Source: Lachnospiraceae bacterium (lineage in GTDB: Bacteria; Bacillota_A; Clostridia; Lachnospirales; Lachnospiraceae). Taken from it: a stretch of DNA of 36,121 bases. Shown one piece after another: positions 24,809-33,734 of this stretch; the first letter of the stretch is position 1; the number at the start of each line of letters is the position of its first letter. A program made the translations under genes and the position numbers. The notes beneath the pieces were generated by a model that saw only the letters and a program-made list of their open reading frames with translations, was not told the origin of the DNA and ran no database searches. Where the stretch lies: the NCBI GenBank assembly GCA_024699595.1, contig JAILPG010000325.1, positions 1 through 36,121 on the forward strand, given 5' to 3'.

Positions 24809-26470
24809 TTACCGGCTGTTTTCGATCTCTATATAATACGCGGGATCTATATGATCTGCGGCCTGCTCTTTATGCAGAGCATCGGGGCTTATATCAGGAT
24901 CGAGCATATATATCTTATCCCTTCCGCTTTCCTTTGACATATAGAGAGCCATATCCGAAAGTTTGGAAAAATCTTCCGGAGTGTTAAGGCCATCGGTGAC
25001 ACAGAAATTTACCACGCCGAGAGAAATTGTGACACGCCGTCCGTTTGGATTGAGTTTATGGGGAATATTCGCTTCTCTTACGGCCCGTGAAATATTCATT
25101 GCGATCTCTGTTACCTGATCATCGCTCAGTCCGTGCATTATCCCGAAGAACTCATCTCCGCCGTAGCGTGCAAACCTTACATTGCTTTTCTCTTCTTTTC
25201 TGCAGGAAGCGGCAACCGTCAGCAAGACTTCATCGCCCTTTGAATGTCCATAGGTGTCGTTACACTCCTTGAAATAGTCTATATCGATGAATATGGCGCC
25301 GACCTTTTCATTATTATCTGTCGCCGTCTTAATGAAATCCTCAGAGATCTTTTGCATACCGCCTCTGTTAAGAAGCCTTGTAAGGGACTCGGTCTCAGCC
25401 AAAGCCCTGCTTTTATTGACAAGCTTTATAAGCCGTTTTGTCTCTTTTTCGGATTTTTCAATGACCCTCTGCGTCTGGAGATCCATCTCCTTTTCTTCCT
25501 GTTTGCGGGCTCTGTAGAGCATATCAAGCTCACTGTAATGATCTATTGCAGCCTGAAGCTCACCTTTTGCACTGTAATAAGCCGCAAGCGATCGTTCCTC
25601 CAATATCCTGTCCAGAGTGTGGCCGCTTTCTTTCGAATAATCGATAAGGATCCGAATAAATCTGTAGGCGCGTTCGTATTCGGAAGCTTTTATCTCCCAG
25701 GAAGCGATCCTTTCGAAATCACGGTTCATCTCATAATCATCTTCGCCATATTCATAAAAGAGGCTTAAAGCTGTATCGGCATTCTGTATGCCTGCCTCAG
25801 TATTTCCCATGCCGAACTCTATACATGAAAGCCTTGAATAGGCACAGATCATATGCCGCTTTCCCACGGCATCTTCAGATAGTTTTATAACATATTCCGC
25901 GTAATATCTCGCTTTCTTATGATCTTTTGCCTGATCATAATAGGTTGAAAGATTCAGACAGCAGGTAGCAATGGTAATATGATCTTTCGGAGCGGTTTTC
26001 AGAAGATGGTTAAAGTTGTTTTCGGTGATCTTAATTCCTGTCTTTATGTCGCCGAGCTGGTAGTAGCTTACGGCCATATTGTTTTTTATTGATTCTTTTG
26101 ATAACGGACAGCTTCTGTATTTTGATACCGTGTTAAAGGCATTTTGAAATGCCTGAAGTGCCAGCCTGTGATCTCCCTGTCCGTTGTAGGCGATACCGAG
26201 CATGTTCTGCGCTCTGGAAAAAAGCGCATGATCGTCGCAGTCTTTTAAGAGCGTTACGGCCTTAAATGCATAGGGAAGAATATTATTCCGCATTCCATCA
26301 CGGTAATTGACCCTTGCAAGTGAGTCGTATACAGCACCTATGAGATACAGATCTCCTGATTCAGTGGCCTGTTTAAGCAGTTTTTTTAATTCTCTCCGCT
26401 GTTTGGGAAAGTCATTTTTATATTTTTTAATTATCTGATCTGTCTTTTCTGCGGCAGGACTCTTTTTCAT
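24809..26470 (-). CDS. TPR-repeat diguanylate cyclase (GGDEF)
   Basis: 553 residues, cytoplasmic, without membrane helices. About 320 residues of TPR-like helical repeats (LFSRAQNMLGIAYNGQGDHRLALQAF-type units) lead through a coiled linker to a GGDEF domain with an intact GGDEF at 436-440 (RYGGDEFFG) and the DIDYFKECNDTYGHSKGD motif. It should make cyclic di-GMP. The inhibitory I-site RxxD is missing before GGDEF (KSNV instead), so product feedback is unlikely. The ATG at 26470 has AAGGAG seven bases upstream and is better than the TTG at 26476. The TPR part probably senses a protein or peptide. Confidence 0.9.
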   Translation of the reverse strand: MKKSPAAEKTDQIIKKYKNDFPKQRRELKKLLKQATESGDLYLIGAVYDSLARVNYRDGMRNNILPYAFKAVTLLKDCDDHALFSRAQNMLGIAYNGQGDHRLALQAFQNAFNTVSKYRSCPLSKESIKNNMAVSYYQLGDIKTGIKITENNFNHLLKTAPKDHITIATCCLNLSTYYDQAKDHKKARYYAEYVIKLSEDAVGKRHMICAYSRLSCIEFGMGNTEAGIQNADTALSLFYEYGEDDYEMNRDFERIASWEIKASEYERAYRFIRILIDYSKESGHTLDRILEERSLAAYYSAKGELQAAIDHYSELDMLYRARKQEEKEMDLQTQRVIEKSEKETKRLIKLVNKSRALAETESLTRLLNRGGMQKISEDFIKTATDNNEKVGAIFIDIDYFKECNDTYGHSKGDEVLLTVAASCRKEEKSNVRFARYGGDEFFGIMHGLSDDQVTEIAMNISRAVREANIPHKLNPNGRRVTISLGVVNFCVTDGLNTPEDFSKLSDMALYMSKESGRDKIYMLDPDISPDALHKEQAADHIDPAYYIEIENSR

Positions 26471-26575
26471 AAACAAACTCCTTTTTCTTGCGGATTACCC
26501 GGATCGTTATCCACGATCATCAATAAGTGTAGCAGTTCAGATTGTTTTCATCAACAGGGAAGGATAATGAAAAGA

Positions 26576-26599
26576 GGTATGGGCCGCACGGTCCACACC
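26576..26599 (-). terminator. Terminator after the DUF4867 gene
   Basis: GGTATGGGCC (26576-26585) and GGTCCACACC (26590-26599) pair around GCAC with one mismatch and one G-T pair, followed on the minus strand by TCTTTTC. It ends the lipoprotein-DUF4867 transcript before the GGDEF gene. Confidence 0.5.
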
Positions 26600-26637
26600 C
26601 CTTTATCATATTATTTCGATCGACAAATAGCTTTCTT

Positions 26638-27267
26638 TTATTTCGCAATGTCGATATTCTCGCCGGTAAGGCCGACATAAGCACCGTCAGCAGCCTCTGA
26701 AGACTCAGCATGCGCAATGAGCCACTTGTTCCTTGCCCATAAGAGCTTGTCCTCATCGTTCTTCGGATCAGCTATGCGATAGTCGGTGTTGGTACCAAGA
26801 GGAAGCACTACAGCTACCCTGAAGCCCTTGTCTGCATCAAGATTACATGGTGCATAATGAAGTGCCGTTGCATAGACTTCTACAACACAGCCTGCAGGAG
26901 CCTTAAATGCCTTAACCTTGGAGGTATCAAGCTTTCCGTCCTTTATCTCCTCTCTCTTTGCAAGAAGCAGAACGAAATCCTCCGTACCGATGTTTACTTC
27001 TGAATCCCTGTGGTACTCAAGACAATTGAGCTTTGTATTATAACCCCAGCACATTCCGAACTCGACCGGCATATCCCCGTAAGCCTTTTCCTTTAACTCT
27101 TTGAATATGGGCTCTTTTTCAAGAGCATCGATGGATGCCTCATACTTTGTTCCCGATTCGGGCATGGGAATGCTCTTCATGGCCTCTAAAAGGCTCTTTG
27201 TGTCATATCCCTCAAGGACTGTTCCATAGTTTTTGAATTCCTCGTCATATACTGAATAAAACTTCAT
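26638..27267 (-). CDS. DUF4867 family protein
   Basis: 209 residues, cytoplasmic. The FYSVYDEEFKNYGTVLEGYDT start, the EYHRDSEVNIGTEDFVLLL segment and APAGCVVEVYATALHYAPC are, from memory, typical of DUF4867, a cupin-like family often met in clostridia. The conserved His and Glu residues may bind a metal. Function not established. AGGAGG precedes the ATG. It starts 12 bases after the lipoprotein stop, so the two are cotranscribed, and a terminator follows at 26576-26599. Confidence 0.8.
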   Translation of the reverse strand: MKFYSVYDEEFKNYGTVLEGYDTKSLLEAMKSIPMPESGTKYEASIDALEKEPIFKELKEKAYGDMPVEFGMCWGYNTKLNCLEYHRDSEVNIGTEDFVLLLAKREEIKDGKLDTSKVKAFKAPAGCVVEVYATALHYAPCNLDADKGFRVAVVLPLGTNTDYRIADPKNDEDKLLWARNKWLIAHAESSEAADGAYVGLTGENIDIAK

Positions 27268-27279
27268 GCCGTAACCTCC

Positions 27280-28221
27280 TTAGCTTGCAAGATCATCAAG
27301 ATCCATGTCGGATCCGTTCTCTATGTAATATTCTTCTTCCTCTTCTGTAAGCCTTTCAAATACCATCTTGGTTTCATCTTCTTCTATGGTTATCTTTCCG
27401 TCTTCATAGGTGTATTCTGAGGGCTCTGTATCCTCAAAAGTGATCATCGTTTCATCCCACTCAAGATCATCGGCATCGCCAAGCAGATCCATGACGCCTG
27501 TTCCGTCTTCGTTGAGTACAAGATACATATAGGCACCCATCTCGTAAAGCATGGCATAATCCTCGCTGTCCTTTCCGTCCTCGATATAAACGGTCATCTT
27601 ATAGTATCCGGCAGGGCCGTCATTATCATCCGTAACTTCAGAACCGCCAAAGATAGTATTCATGGCATCCTCGTTTTCCATAAGCTTGTCATAATCAATT
27701 GCGGAACCGTTCTCGAGATAGTAATCCTTTTCCTCATCCGTAAGCTTTATGAATTCCATTTCGGTATCATCGCCGCTTACATAGATCTTTCCATTCTCGT
27801 AAACATATTCCGACTTTTCTGTCTCGTCATCCTCGGGATCCCAGAAATACTTCTCATCCCAGGCCATGTTGGTCTTATCTTCCGCGAAATCATAGTATCC
27901 GGTTCCGTCTTCGTTAAGGACCATATACATATAAATGCCGAGCTTGCCCATCTCAGCCATTCCAGCATCCTCTTCGCCGTCTTCAACCATGCTTAAAAGC
28001 CTGTAATATCCGGCTGCTCCGTCGTCGCTTTTTTCTTCCGAAGTCTTTTCTTCCTCAGGCATGCTCTTTTCCTGTGCATCAGCCTTCTCTGTTTCCATCT
28101 CTTCTTCAGCGATCTCCTCTACAGCATTTGCCACTGCGGCAACATCAGATGCCGAGCATCCCATGAGCACCATGCTGAATGCCATGATAACGGATGTTAA
28201 TACTGCAATTCTCTTTTTCAT
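27280..28221 (-). CDS. Acidic duplicated lipoprotein
   Basis: 313 residues. The signal peptide ends in SMVLMGC, so it is a lipoprotein; then come a Glu/Lys-rich linker and two copies of a domain of about 110 residues beginning GYYRLLSMVEDGE and GYYKMTVYIEDGK. Each copy contains MVLNEDGTG or LVLNEDGTG and a W-D-E segment and ends in a run of Glu before YYLENGSAID or YYIENGSDMD. Such extracellular repeats are common in Lachnospiraceae and may bind cations or cell wall. AGGAGG precedes the ATG. It leads the DUF4867 gene and lies downstream of a 24-bp motif copy. Confidence 0.8.
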   Translation of the reverse strand: MKKRIAVLTSVIMAFSMVLMGCSASDVAAVANAVEEIAEEEMETEKADAQEKSMPEEEKTSEEKSDDGAAGYYRLLSMVEDGEEDAGMAEMGKLGIYMYMVLNEDGTGYYDFAEDKTNMAWDEKYFWDPEDDETEKSEYVYENGKIYVSGDDTEMEFIKLTDEEKDYYLENGSAIDYDKLMENEDAMNTIFGGSEVTDDNDGPAGYYKMTVYIEDGKDSEDYAMLYEMGAYMYLVLNEDGTGVMDLLGDADDLEWDETMITFEDTEPSEYTYEDGKITIEEDETKMVFERLTEEEEEYYIENGSDMDLDDLAS

Positions 28222-28298
28222 TGTAATCCTCCTGTGTGACTAAAAATAAATTTGTTCTCATAAGCCATGGTTCCTCTCTGGTAAACCAAAACGGTCCA

Positions 28299-28322
28299 TG
28301 ACTTTTGATCACCATATCATAT
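28299..28322 (-). repeat. 24-bp interspersed motif, copy 2
   Basis: The minus-strand match to 19885-19908 (23 of 24). It is followed by a hairpin with CATGG and CCATG arms and preceded by TATAAT, and sits about 80 bases before the lipoprotein start at 28221. It may be a promoter with a structured start, or a mobile repeat end. Confidence 0.6.
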
Positions 28323-28328
28323 TATAAC

Positions 28329-29033
28329 CTACATTTCCTCAATATGCGATACATATTCAAGCGAAGACAATGCTTCTATTATTTCCCTGTGAGTTTTGTT
28401 TTTCTTGAGCTCCTCGCTCTCTATGGTAAGGGATATGGTATAAACGCTCAGCTTTGATTCCCTGTAGGAGCGGTTTAATTCGATATCGTCTATGGACATT
28501 CCGAGTCTTCTTACGGTCGTGATGAAGCTGTTTAAATATCTGCTCTCGGTAAGCTCAAGATGCAGCTCGACATGCATGGAGCGGTTCTTTAGAAAGTTTT
28601 CCAGACCGTTCATTGCCGTCAGGCAGAACAAAAGCATCAGCGCCGAAAAGATCGCAAGCGCAAACCGTCCCGCTCCGCAGGCCATGCCTATGATGCAGCA
28701 GGTCCAGAGTGCAACCGCGGTAGTTAATCCCAGTATCTGGTTTCTTGCATTCCTGAAAAGTGAATGAACGCTTAAGGTTGCAGATGCAACAAGAAGGGCC
28801 GCCGACATAAGATACATCCCGCCGTTCTCAGTCTTTGGATACAGACCTCCGCTCATCAGATATAAGTCAAGAAGCATAGCCGTAGATGAGGCAAGACCCA
28901 TCAGCATAAAGGTTCGAAGTCCTGCGGAATGTCTCTTGTTTGTTCTCTGACAGCCGATCATGGAGCACAGGAATACAGAGAGCACGACTCTTAACATCAT
29001 CTCAAAGAGTTCTTTTTCAAATGCATGATCCAT
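28329..29033 (-). CDS. MgtC/SapB-like membrane protein
   Basis: 234 residues. The N-terminal 130 residues form four to five membrane helices with the MgtC motif around GCQRTNKRHSAGLRTFMLMGL (residues 28-48); the last 80 residues are an ACT-like soluble domain. The MgtC/SapB family is linked to magnesium limitation and ATP-synthase modulation; the exact role here is unknown. The ATG shares its A with the TAA of the antiporter gene (TAATG), so translation is coupled. The short fifth helix and lack of a nearby P-type ATPase separate it from Salmonella MgtC. Confidence 0.82.
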   Translation of the reverse strand: MDHAFEKELFEMMLRVVLSVFLCSMIGCQRTNKRHSAGLRTFMLMGLASSTAMLLDLYLMSGGLYPKTENGGMYLMSAALLVASATLSVHSLFRNARNQILGLTTAVALWTCCIIGMACGAGRFALAIFSALMLLFCLTAMNGLENFLKNRSMHVELHLELTESRYLNSFITTVRRLGMSIDDIELNRSYRESKLSVYTISLTIESEELKKNKTHREIIEALSSLEYVSHIEEM

Positions 29034-30661
29034 TACTTATCCTCCTTCTTATCCCTCTTTCTGCCTGAAGGCCTGTTCTTATCCTTATCCTTCCCCTTCT
29101 CTCTTTCCTTTATTCTTTCTTTGACCTTTTTGATCTTCTTTTCATCAGGCTGATCTGCTCCTGCGTTTTCGTAATAATCGACCGCAGCCTCGGAAAAAGC
29201 CTCCTCATCCTTCAGATTATTCTCATCCTCTTCCTTAAGCTCAGCCTGAATACGCTGTATCTGTGTAATGATGGCCTCCACACTTGCGCCACCCTTTGCC
29301 GCTCTTCCTATCTTCATATCGGTCTGACCTCCGTTTCCGGCATTTACGTCGTTATCAGGGCCGGTACCCTGTGCATTCTGATCTCCTATAGCCTCCGTCT
29401 TAACCTCCTCATCGGATGGTTCATTTCCATACGAGCCTGACAGATGCAGCGCAGCCTTTCCGCAGGCAGGACCTATAAGCTCGTAAAGCACGCTCGAAGC
29501 AAGTATTATCGTACGCAGTGCAAGACCTGCCTGGCCTCCGAGAGTCCTTGCACCAAGTTCGGAAAGACCTATGGCAACACCGGCCTGCGGTATAAGTGCA
29601 AGACCGAGATACCTTTGTACCATTCTGTCTGCTTTTACCACTCTGCTTCCTAAATATGCGCCCAGATATTTTCCTATTATCCTTACTATAAAGTAGCCCA
29701 CTCCTATGACGATCAGCGGGAATCCGCCTATCGTTCCGTTTTTCTGAAACAGCGCCGAAAGGTCAAAGGACACACCGGAACGCACGAAGAAAAGCATTAA
29801 GATCGGAGGGTTAAAATATCCGATCTGCCGAAACAGTCTCTCATCATCAGTGATGTTGATATAGACCGTACCCATTGCCATGCATCCAAGAAGCGGCGAC
29901 GTATCAAAGAGGGCACACAGACCGCAGAAAAAGAACAGCATCGTGACCGTAATGATAAGCCTGTTGTCCGAGGAGTGCCTTGTATTCATGAAAACGGCGG
30001 TAAGCGCACCAAATGCGCCGCCCAAAAACAGAGAAGCGATATTGTATAAAAGCGGAAGCAGCGTGCTCTTTACATCCACCGCACCTACGGAAAGTGCCGC
30101 TGTAGCTATGGATATGGCAACGCTGTATGCAAGAAGGCCTACAATATCATCAAGGGCTACAACCTGTAAAAGCGTATCCACAAAATGTCCCTTGGCGTGC
30201 ATCTGCCTTATCGTCATCATGGTGGATGCAGGTGCCGTTGCAGCTGCAAGTGCCGAAAGAACAATGGAAAAAGGAAGCGAAAGTCCGAGCATGAACCTGC
30301 ACAGGACCAGTACAAGAAGAGACGCAAGAAGCGCCTCGAAAATAGTTATCACAACCACTCTCGGCCCGTTCTTTTTTAAGGTCTCGATCCTGAAATATTC
30401 ACCCGTGCTGAATGCGATGAAGGCAAGAGCAATATCCGGCAAAAAGCTTGTCCCGTCAACGATAGTCTGCGGGATAAGATCAAATACGAACGGGCCAATG
30501 AGAATGCCCGACACAATATAGGCCGTCACATTCGGCAGTGACAGCTGTTTGGTGATACGGGTCATTAAAAAGCCCACTATCATCATTATTGAAATGGAGA
30601 GGATCTCTACCGCAACGGTAGAGTCCACTCCTAACATTTCATAAAACTGTAAGGCAAACAT
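29033..30661 (-). CDS. CPA2-family cation/proton antiporter with basic tail
   Basis: 542 residues. The first 400 form about 12 membrane segments of the Na+/H+ exchanger type (VTAYIVSGILIGPFVFDLI, DDIVGLLAY, AAATAPASTMM); the last 140 are charged, with an acidic stretch and a Lys/Arg/Asp tail (KEREKGKDKDKNRPSGRKRD). It probably exchanges K+ or Na+ for H+. No TrkA-N domain follows, unlike KefB/C. GGAG precedes the ATG at 30661. It starts 30 bases after the ATPase stop and is coupled to the MgtC-like gene. The polar tail may act in regulation. Confidence 0.87.
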   Translation of the reverse strand: MFALQFYEMLGVDSTVAVEILSISIMMIVGFLMTRITKQLSLPNVTAYIVSGILIGPFVFDLIPQTIVDGTSFLPDIALAFIAFSTGEYFRIETLKKNGPRVVVITIFEALLASLLVLVLCRFMLGLSLPFSIVLSALAAATAPASTMMTIRQMHAKGHFVDTLLQVVALDDIVGLLAYSVAISIATAALSVGAVDVKSTLLPLLYNIASLFLGGAFGALTAVFMNTRHSSDNRLIITVTMLFFFCGLCALFDTSPLLGCMAMGTVYINITDDERLFRQIGYFNPPILMLFFVRSGVSFDLSALFQKNGTIGGFPLIVIGVGYFIVRIIGKYLGAYLGSRVVKADRMVQRYLGLALIPQAGVAIGLSELGARTLGGQAGLALRTIILASSVLYELIGPACGKAALHLSGSYGNEPSDEEVKTEAIGDQNAQGTGPDNDVNAGNGGQTDMKIGRAAKGGASVEAIITQIQRIQAELKEEDENNLKDEEAFSEAAVDYYENAGADQPDEKKIKKVKERIKEREKGKDKDKNRPSGRKRDKKEDK

Positions 30662-30691
30662 GAGCTGGTCTCCGACAGATCACTTTTTGAT

Positions 30692-31780
30692 CTAGTCCTC
30701 TTTGGCAAGAATATGAATATCCTGAGGATTATACCTGATAAATGCGTCTTCGCCTTCTTTGTAGATCCTCTTGTGCTTCGGATTGAAATCCGTTATCTTT
30801 ATGATCTGGTTGCCGACCGTAACCTGGTATTCCTGATAGGAACCCATGAAGCAGCTCATCCTGACTACGCAGGGAAGCTGACCGGCATCGGCTATCTGTA
30901 TCGACTCCGGACGCATTACCATTACACAGTTGCTTCCGTCCGCCATATCCGATACATTTTCCACCTCAAGCCTGTTTCCGAGTACATCCAGTACTCCCTT
31001 GTCACCGTTCTTTTCAGAAAGCTTTCCCTGAAGGAAATTGGCCTCTCCGATAAAGTCGGCCACAAACATGCTTTCAGGATGGTAATATATCTCCTCGGGA
31101 GTTCCGATCTGCGCGACCACGCCCTTGTTCATGATTATTATCTTATCTGACAGAGCCATAGCCTCGCTCTGGTCATGAGTTACATACACAGCGGTAATTC
31201 CGACTCTCTGCTGTATGCGTCTGATCTCGGTACGCATCGAAACCCTGAGCTTTGCATCAAGGTTTGAGAGCGGCTCGTCAAATAACAGTACGCTCGGCTC
31301 CACAACCAGTGCCCTGGCAAGAGCAACTCTCTGCTGCTGTCCGCCCGACAGCTGGTTGGTCATACGCGCTTCCATTCCGGTAAGTTCCACAAGATCAAGT
31401 ATCTCCATGACCTTTTTCCTGATCACTTCCTTGTCCATCTTACGAAGCTTGAGTCCGTATGCCACATTGTCAAAAACATTTATATGCGGAAACAGCGCGT
31501 AGCTCTGGAATACCATTGCAGTATCCCTCTTATTGGGTGTCAGCGCATTGATTGCTTCATCGCCAAGGTATATCTCACCTTCATCAGGGCTCTCAAAACC
31601 CGCGATCATACGAAGCGTTGTCGTCTTTCCGCATCCGGAGGGTCCTAACAGAGTCACGAACTGTCCGGGTTCTATATTAATATTGGCATCATCAACGGCC
31701 TTGAAGTCCTTTCCGGTCTTCGGGTCCTGATAGATCTTTGAAACATGCTCGATCCTTATGCCCTTTGATATCTTTTCCAT
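30692..31780 (-). CDS. ABC transporter ATP-binding protein (FbpC/PotA/AfuC type)
   Basis: 362 residues. Walker A is GPSGCGKTT, the signature LSGGQQQRVALARAL and Walker B VLLFDEPLSNLD; the switch His is in VTHDQSEA. The C-terminal 110 residues are a TOBE domain for substrate-linked regulation. It powers the importer whose permease is 16 bases upstream and whose binding protein is 33728-34897. Substrate class is uncertain between ferric iron, polyamine, phosphonate and hexose phosphate. It is probably transcribed on into the antiporter gene. Confidence 0.93.
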   Translation of the reverse strand: MEKISKGIRIEHVSKIYQDPKTGKDFKAVDDANINIEPGQFVTLLGPSGCGKTTTLRMIAGFESPDEGEIYLGDEAINALTPNKRDTAMVFQSYALFPHINVFDNVAYGLKLRKMDKEVIRKKVMEILDLVELTGMEARMTNQLSGGQQQRVALARALVVEPSVLLFDEPLSNLDAKLRVSMRTEIRRIQQRVGITAVYVTHDQSEAMALSDKIIIMNKGVVAQIGTPEEIYYHPESMFVADFIGEANFLQGKLSEKNGDKGVLDVLGNRLEVENVSDMADGSNCVMVMRPESIQIADAGQLPCVVRMSCFMGSYQEYQVTVGNQIIKITDFNPKHKRIYKEGEDAFIRYNPQDIHILAKED

Positions 31781-31796
31781 GCTGTTATCCTCCGTT

Positions 31797-33503
31797 TCAT
31801 TCTTTTATTTTTCTGCTGGTGCCAAAGAATCTCATGATAATGTTCATTATCACTACCGATGCATATACGATCAGTATAAGTATCGTTGCATATGCACAGG
31901 CCACGCCGTAATATCCTTTCTCGGCAAACTCGTTGATCTGACAGGTGATCAGTAAGAACTGCGGTGTTACGAGCAGTATGATCGCACTGATAGCTGTGAT
32001 GCTTCGTACAAAAGATGTTACCAGACCGCTTAGGAACGAATCCTTTATAAGCGGTAGCGTTACCGAGGTAAACACCTTTAGCGAGTTGGCACCGAGATCA
32101 TATGCCGATTCCTCGATCGATTTATCGATCTGCTGGAGAGCCGATATACCGCTTCTGGTACCTACCGGCAGAGACCTTACGATAAATACTATTATAAGGA
32201 TCGCCGCCGTTCCGTAGATGCCGGATAACAGTCCGGTCTTGAATATTCCGTTTGCATAGCCTCTGATATATCCGATACCGAGAACGGTTCCGGGAACGGC
32301 CATTGCAAGCATTGAAACAAATTCGATGAAGCCCTTGCTCTTGAATTTCCTCTTTACTACAAGATAGGAAATGATCATGGAAAGAAGAGCCGTGATAGGC
32401 GCTGCTATTATAGATAACAGGAATGAATCCTTAAAAGCCTTGAAGCCGCTGTATTTAAACAGATAATCAAACCATTTCCATGACAGCGAATAATCACGTC
32501 CCCAAAGCTTAAACAAAGCTCCGAAAGGGATCATTATATACATGACGATAACAAAGATGGCAACAAGTGAGCAGAGTACCGTAAGCGGAGTCGTAACGCT
32601 CTTGTCCTCTATTAACATCCTGCCTCTTGAAGCCTTTCCGGTAAGAGTAGCCGCCGTCTTTCTCTCCAGATAGTATTTCTGGATAAAGAACAGGATCAGA
32701 GTGAGCGAAAGAAGAACTACCGACATGGCTGCCGCACCCGTCGAATCATAGGATCCGGTTACCTGTAAATAGATCGTCGTTGCCAGTGTGTCATAGTCTC
32801 CGCCAATAAGCATGGGATTTGCAAAATCGGCAACCGATTCTATAAAGGTTACAAGGAAAGCATTACCGATACCGGGTAACATCAGGGGAAGCGTTACGGA
32901 TGTAAACACCTTCATCCTGCTGGCGCCGATATCTCTTGCTGCCTCTTCAAGAGACGGATCGATGTTCTTTAACAGTCCCTTTAACATCATGTAACAGACG
33001 GGGAAAAATGTCAGTGTCTGAACTGCCACGATACCCTTTAGTCCGTATACGTTCGAATCATAAATGTGAAGGACGGAACGCGTGATTATACCGCTCCTTC
33101 CAAACAGCATGATCGTCGAAAGCGATAAAACAAAAGGCGGTGATACAACAGGGAGCTGTGCTACTATATTAAACAGCCTTTCAACCCATTTGGTCCGCAC
33201 CTTAACATATACATCCACATAGGCAAACAAAAGTCCTATAGCGGTGGATAATACTCCTGTCAGAAGACCGAGCACCACGGTATTGGAAAATGCCTGCCGG
33301 AAACGCTGCATACTGAGTACTCTCTTAAATACATCAAGGGTTACCCTTCCCTCGGTATAAAAACTGTCGATCAGGAGTACAAACAGCGGATATACAATAA
33401 ACAGAACAAGAAATACCAGTAATATGGCTATGGTGCCCACTAAGATCGGATCGCCGAACATCTTCTTCCGATCAAGAGCTGCACTGTTTCCTTTTGCCCC
33501 CAT
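31797..33503 (-). CDS. Fused double permease of an iron/AfuB-type ABC importer
   Basis: 568 residues with about 12 membrane segments, two permease domains in one chain. Each has an EAA loop: EEAARDIGASRMKVFTSVTLPL near residue 190 and EESAYDLGANSLKVFTSVTLPL near 480. This fused layout is typical of FbpB/AfuB proteins. GGAGG lies 13 bases before the ATG, a rather long spacing. The binding-protein gene upstream is separated by a hairpin cluster and a strong terminator, so permease levels are likely much lower than binding-protein levels. Confidence 0.92.
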   Translation of the reverse strand: MGAKGNSAALDRKKMFGDPILVGTIAILLVFLVLFIVYPLFVLLIDSFYTEGRVTLDVFKRVLSMQRFRQAFSNTVVLGLLTGVLSTAIGLLFAYVDVYVKVRTKWVERLFNIVAQLPVVSPPFVLSLSTIMLFGRSGIITRSVLHIYDSNVYGLKGIVAVQTLTFFPVCYMMLKGLLKNIDPSLEEAARDIGASRMKVFTSVTLPLMLPGIGNAFLVTFIESVADFANPMLIGGDYDTLATTIYLQVTGSYDSTGAAAMSVVLLSLTLILFFIQKYYLERKTAATLTGKASRGRMLIEDKSVTTPLTVLCSLVAIFVIVMYIMIPFGALFKLWGRDYSLSWKWFDYLFKYSGFKAFKDSFLLSIIAAPITALLSMIISYLVVKRKFKSKGFIEFVSMLAMAVPGTVLGIGYIRGYANGIFKTGLLSGIYGTAAILIIVFIVRSLPVGTRSGISALQQIDKSIEESAYDLGANSLKVFTSVTLPLIKDSFLSGLVTSFVRSITAISAIILLVTPQFLLITCQINEFAEKGYYGVACAYATILILIVYASVVIMNIIMRFFGTSRKIKE

Positions 33504-33530
33504 ATCCGTAAATCAACCTCCTTTACTTCT

Positions 33531-33562
33531 AAAAAAACGGGGAGGACAGAACAATCCTCCCC
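33531..33562 (-). terminator. Strong terminator between binding protein and permease
   Basis: GGGGAGGA (33539-33546) and TCCTCCCC (33555-33562) are a perfect 8-bp hairpin with an eight-base loop, and on the minus strand G plus seven T follow. It lies after the binding-protein gene and 28 bases before the permease start. Confidence 0.85.
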
Positions 33563-33587
33563 TTTTTCACATTTCTGTATTTGCCAT

Positions 33588-33734
33588 GGGCTCTGAGTAA
33601 GTCCGAAAGGTTTTCTCATAGCACATCAGTCTGTCTGATGTGCCGCGCGGAATTCGCAGGCACAAAGTGCCCTTCCACTGCGAATTTCTGCGCATATTGC
33701 CGCAGGCTCTGAGTAAGCCCGAAAGGCTTACTCA
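33588..33734 (-). repeat. Hairpin cluster flanked by 22-bp direct repeats
   Basis: Near-identical segments reading GGCTCTGAGTAAG and then CCGAAAGG occur at 33589-33610 and 33705-33726. The right one continues into a perfect hairpin TGAGTAAGCC/GGCTTACTCA (33710-33734), the left into an imperfect one. Between them lie GCACATCAG/CTGATGTGC (33621-33643) and AATTCGCAG/CTGCGAATT (33651-33686) with an inner GGCAC/GTGCC. The right hairpin contains the stop codon of the binding-protein gene. Confidence 0.7.

Noticed and set aside
25244..25768. Plus-strand frame of 174 codons opposite the GGDEF gene
   Set aside because: Shadow of the TPR-GGDEF coding sequence.
29880..30521. Plus-strand frame of 213 codons opposite the antiporter
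   Set aside because: Shadow frame; low-complexity Ser/Thr composition caused by the reverse complement of membrane helices.
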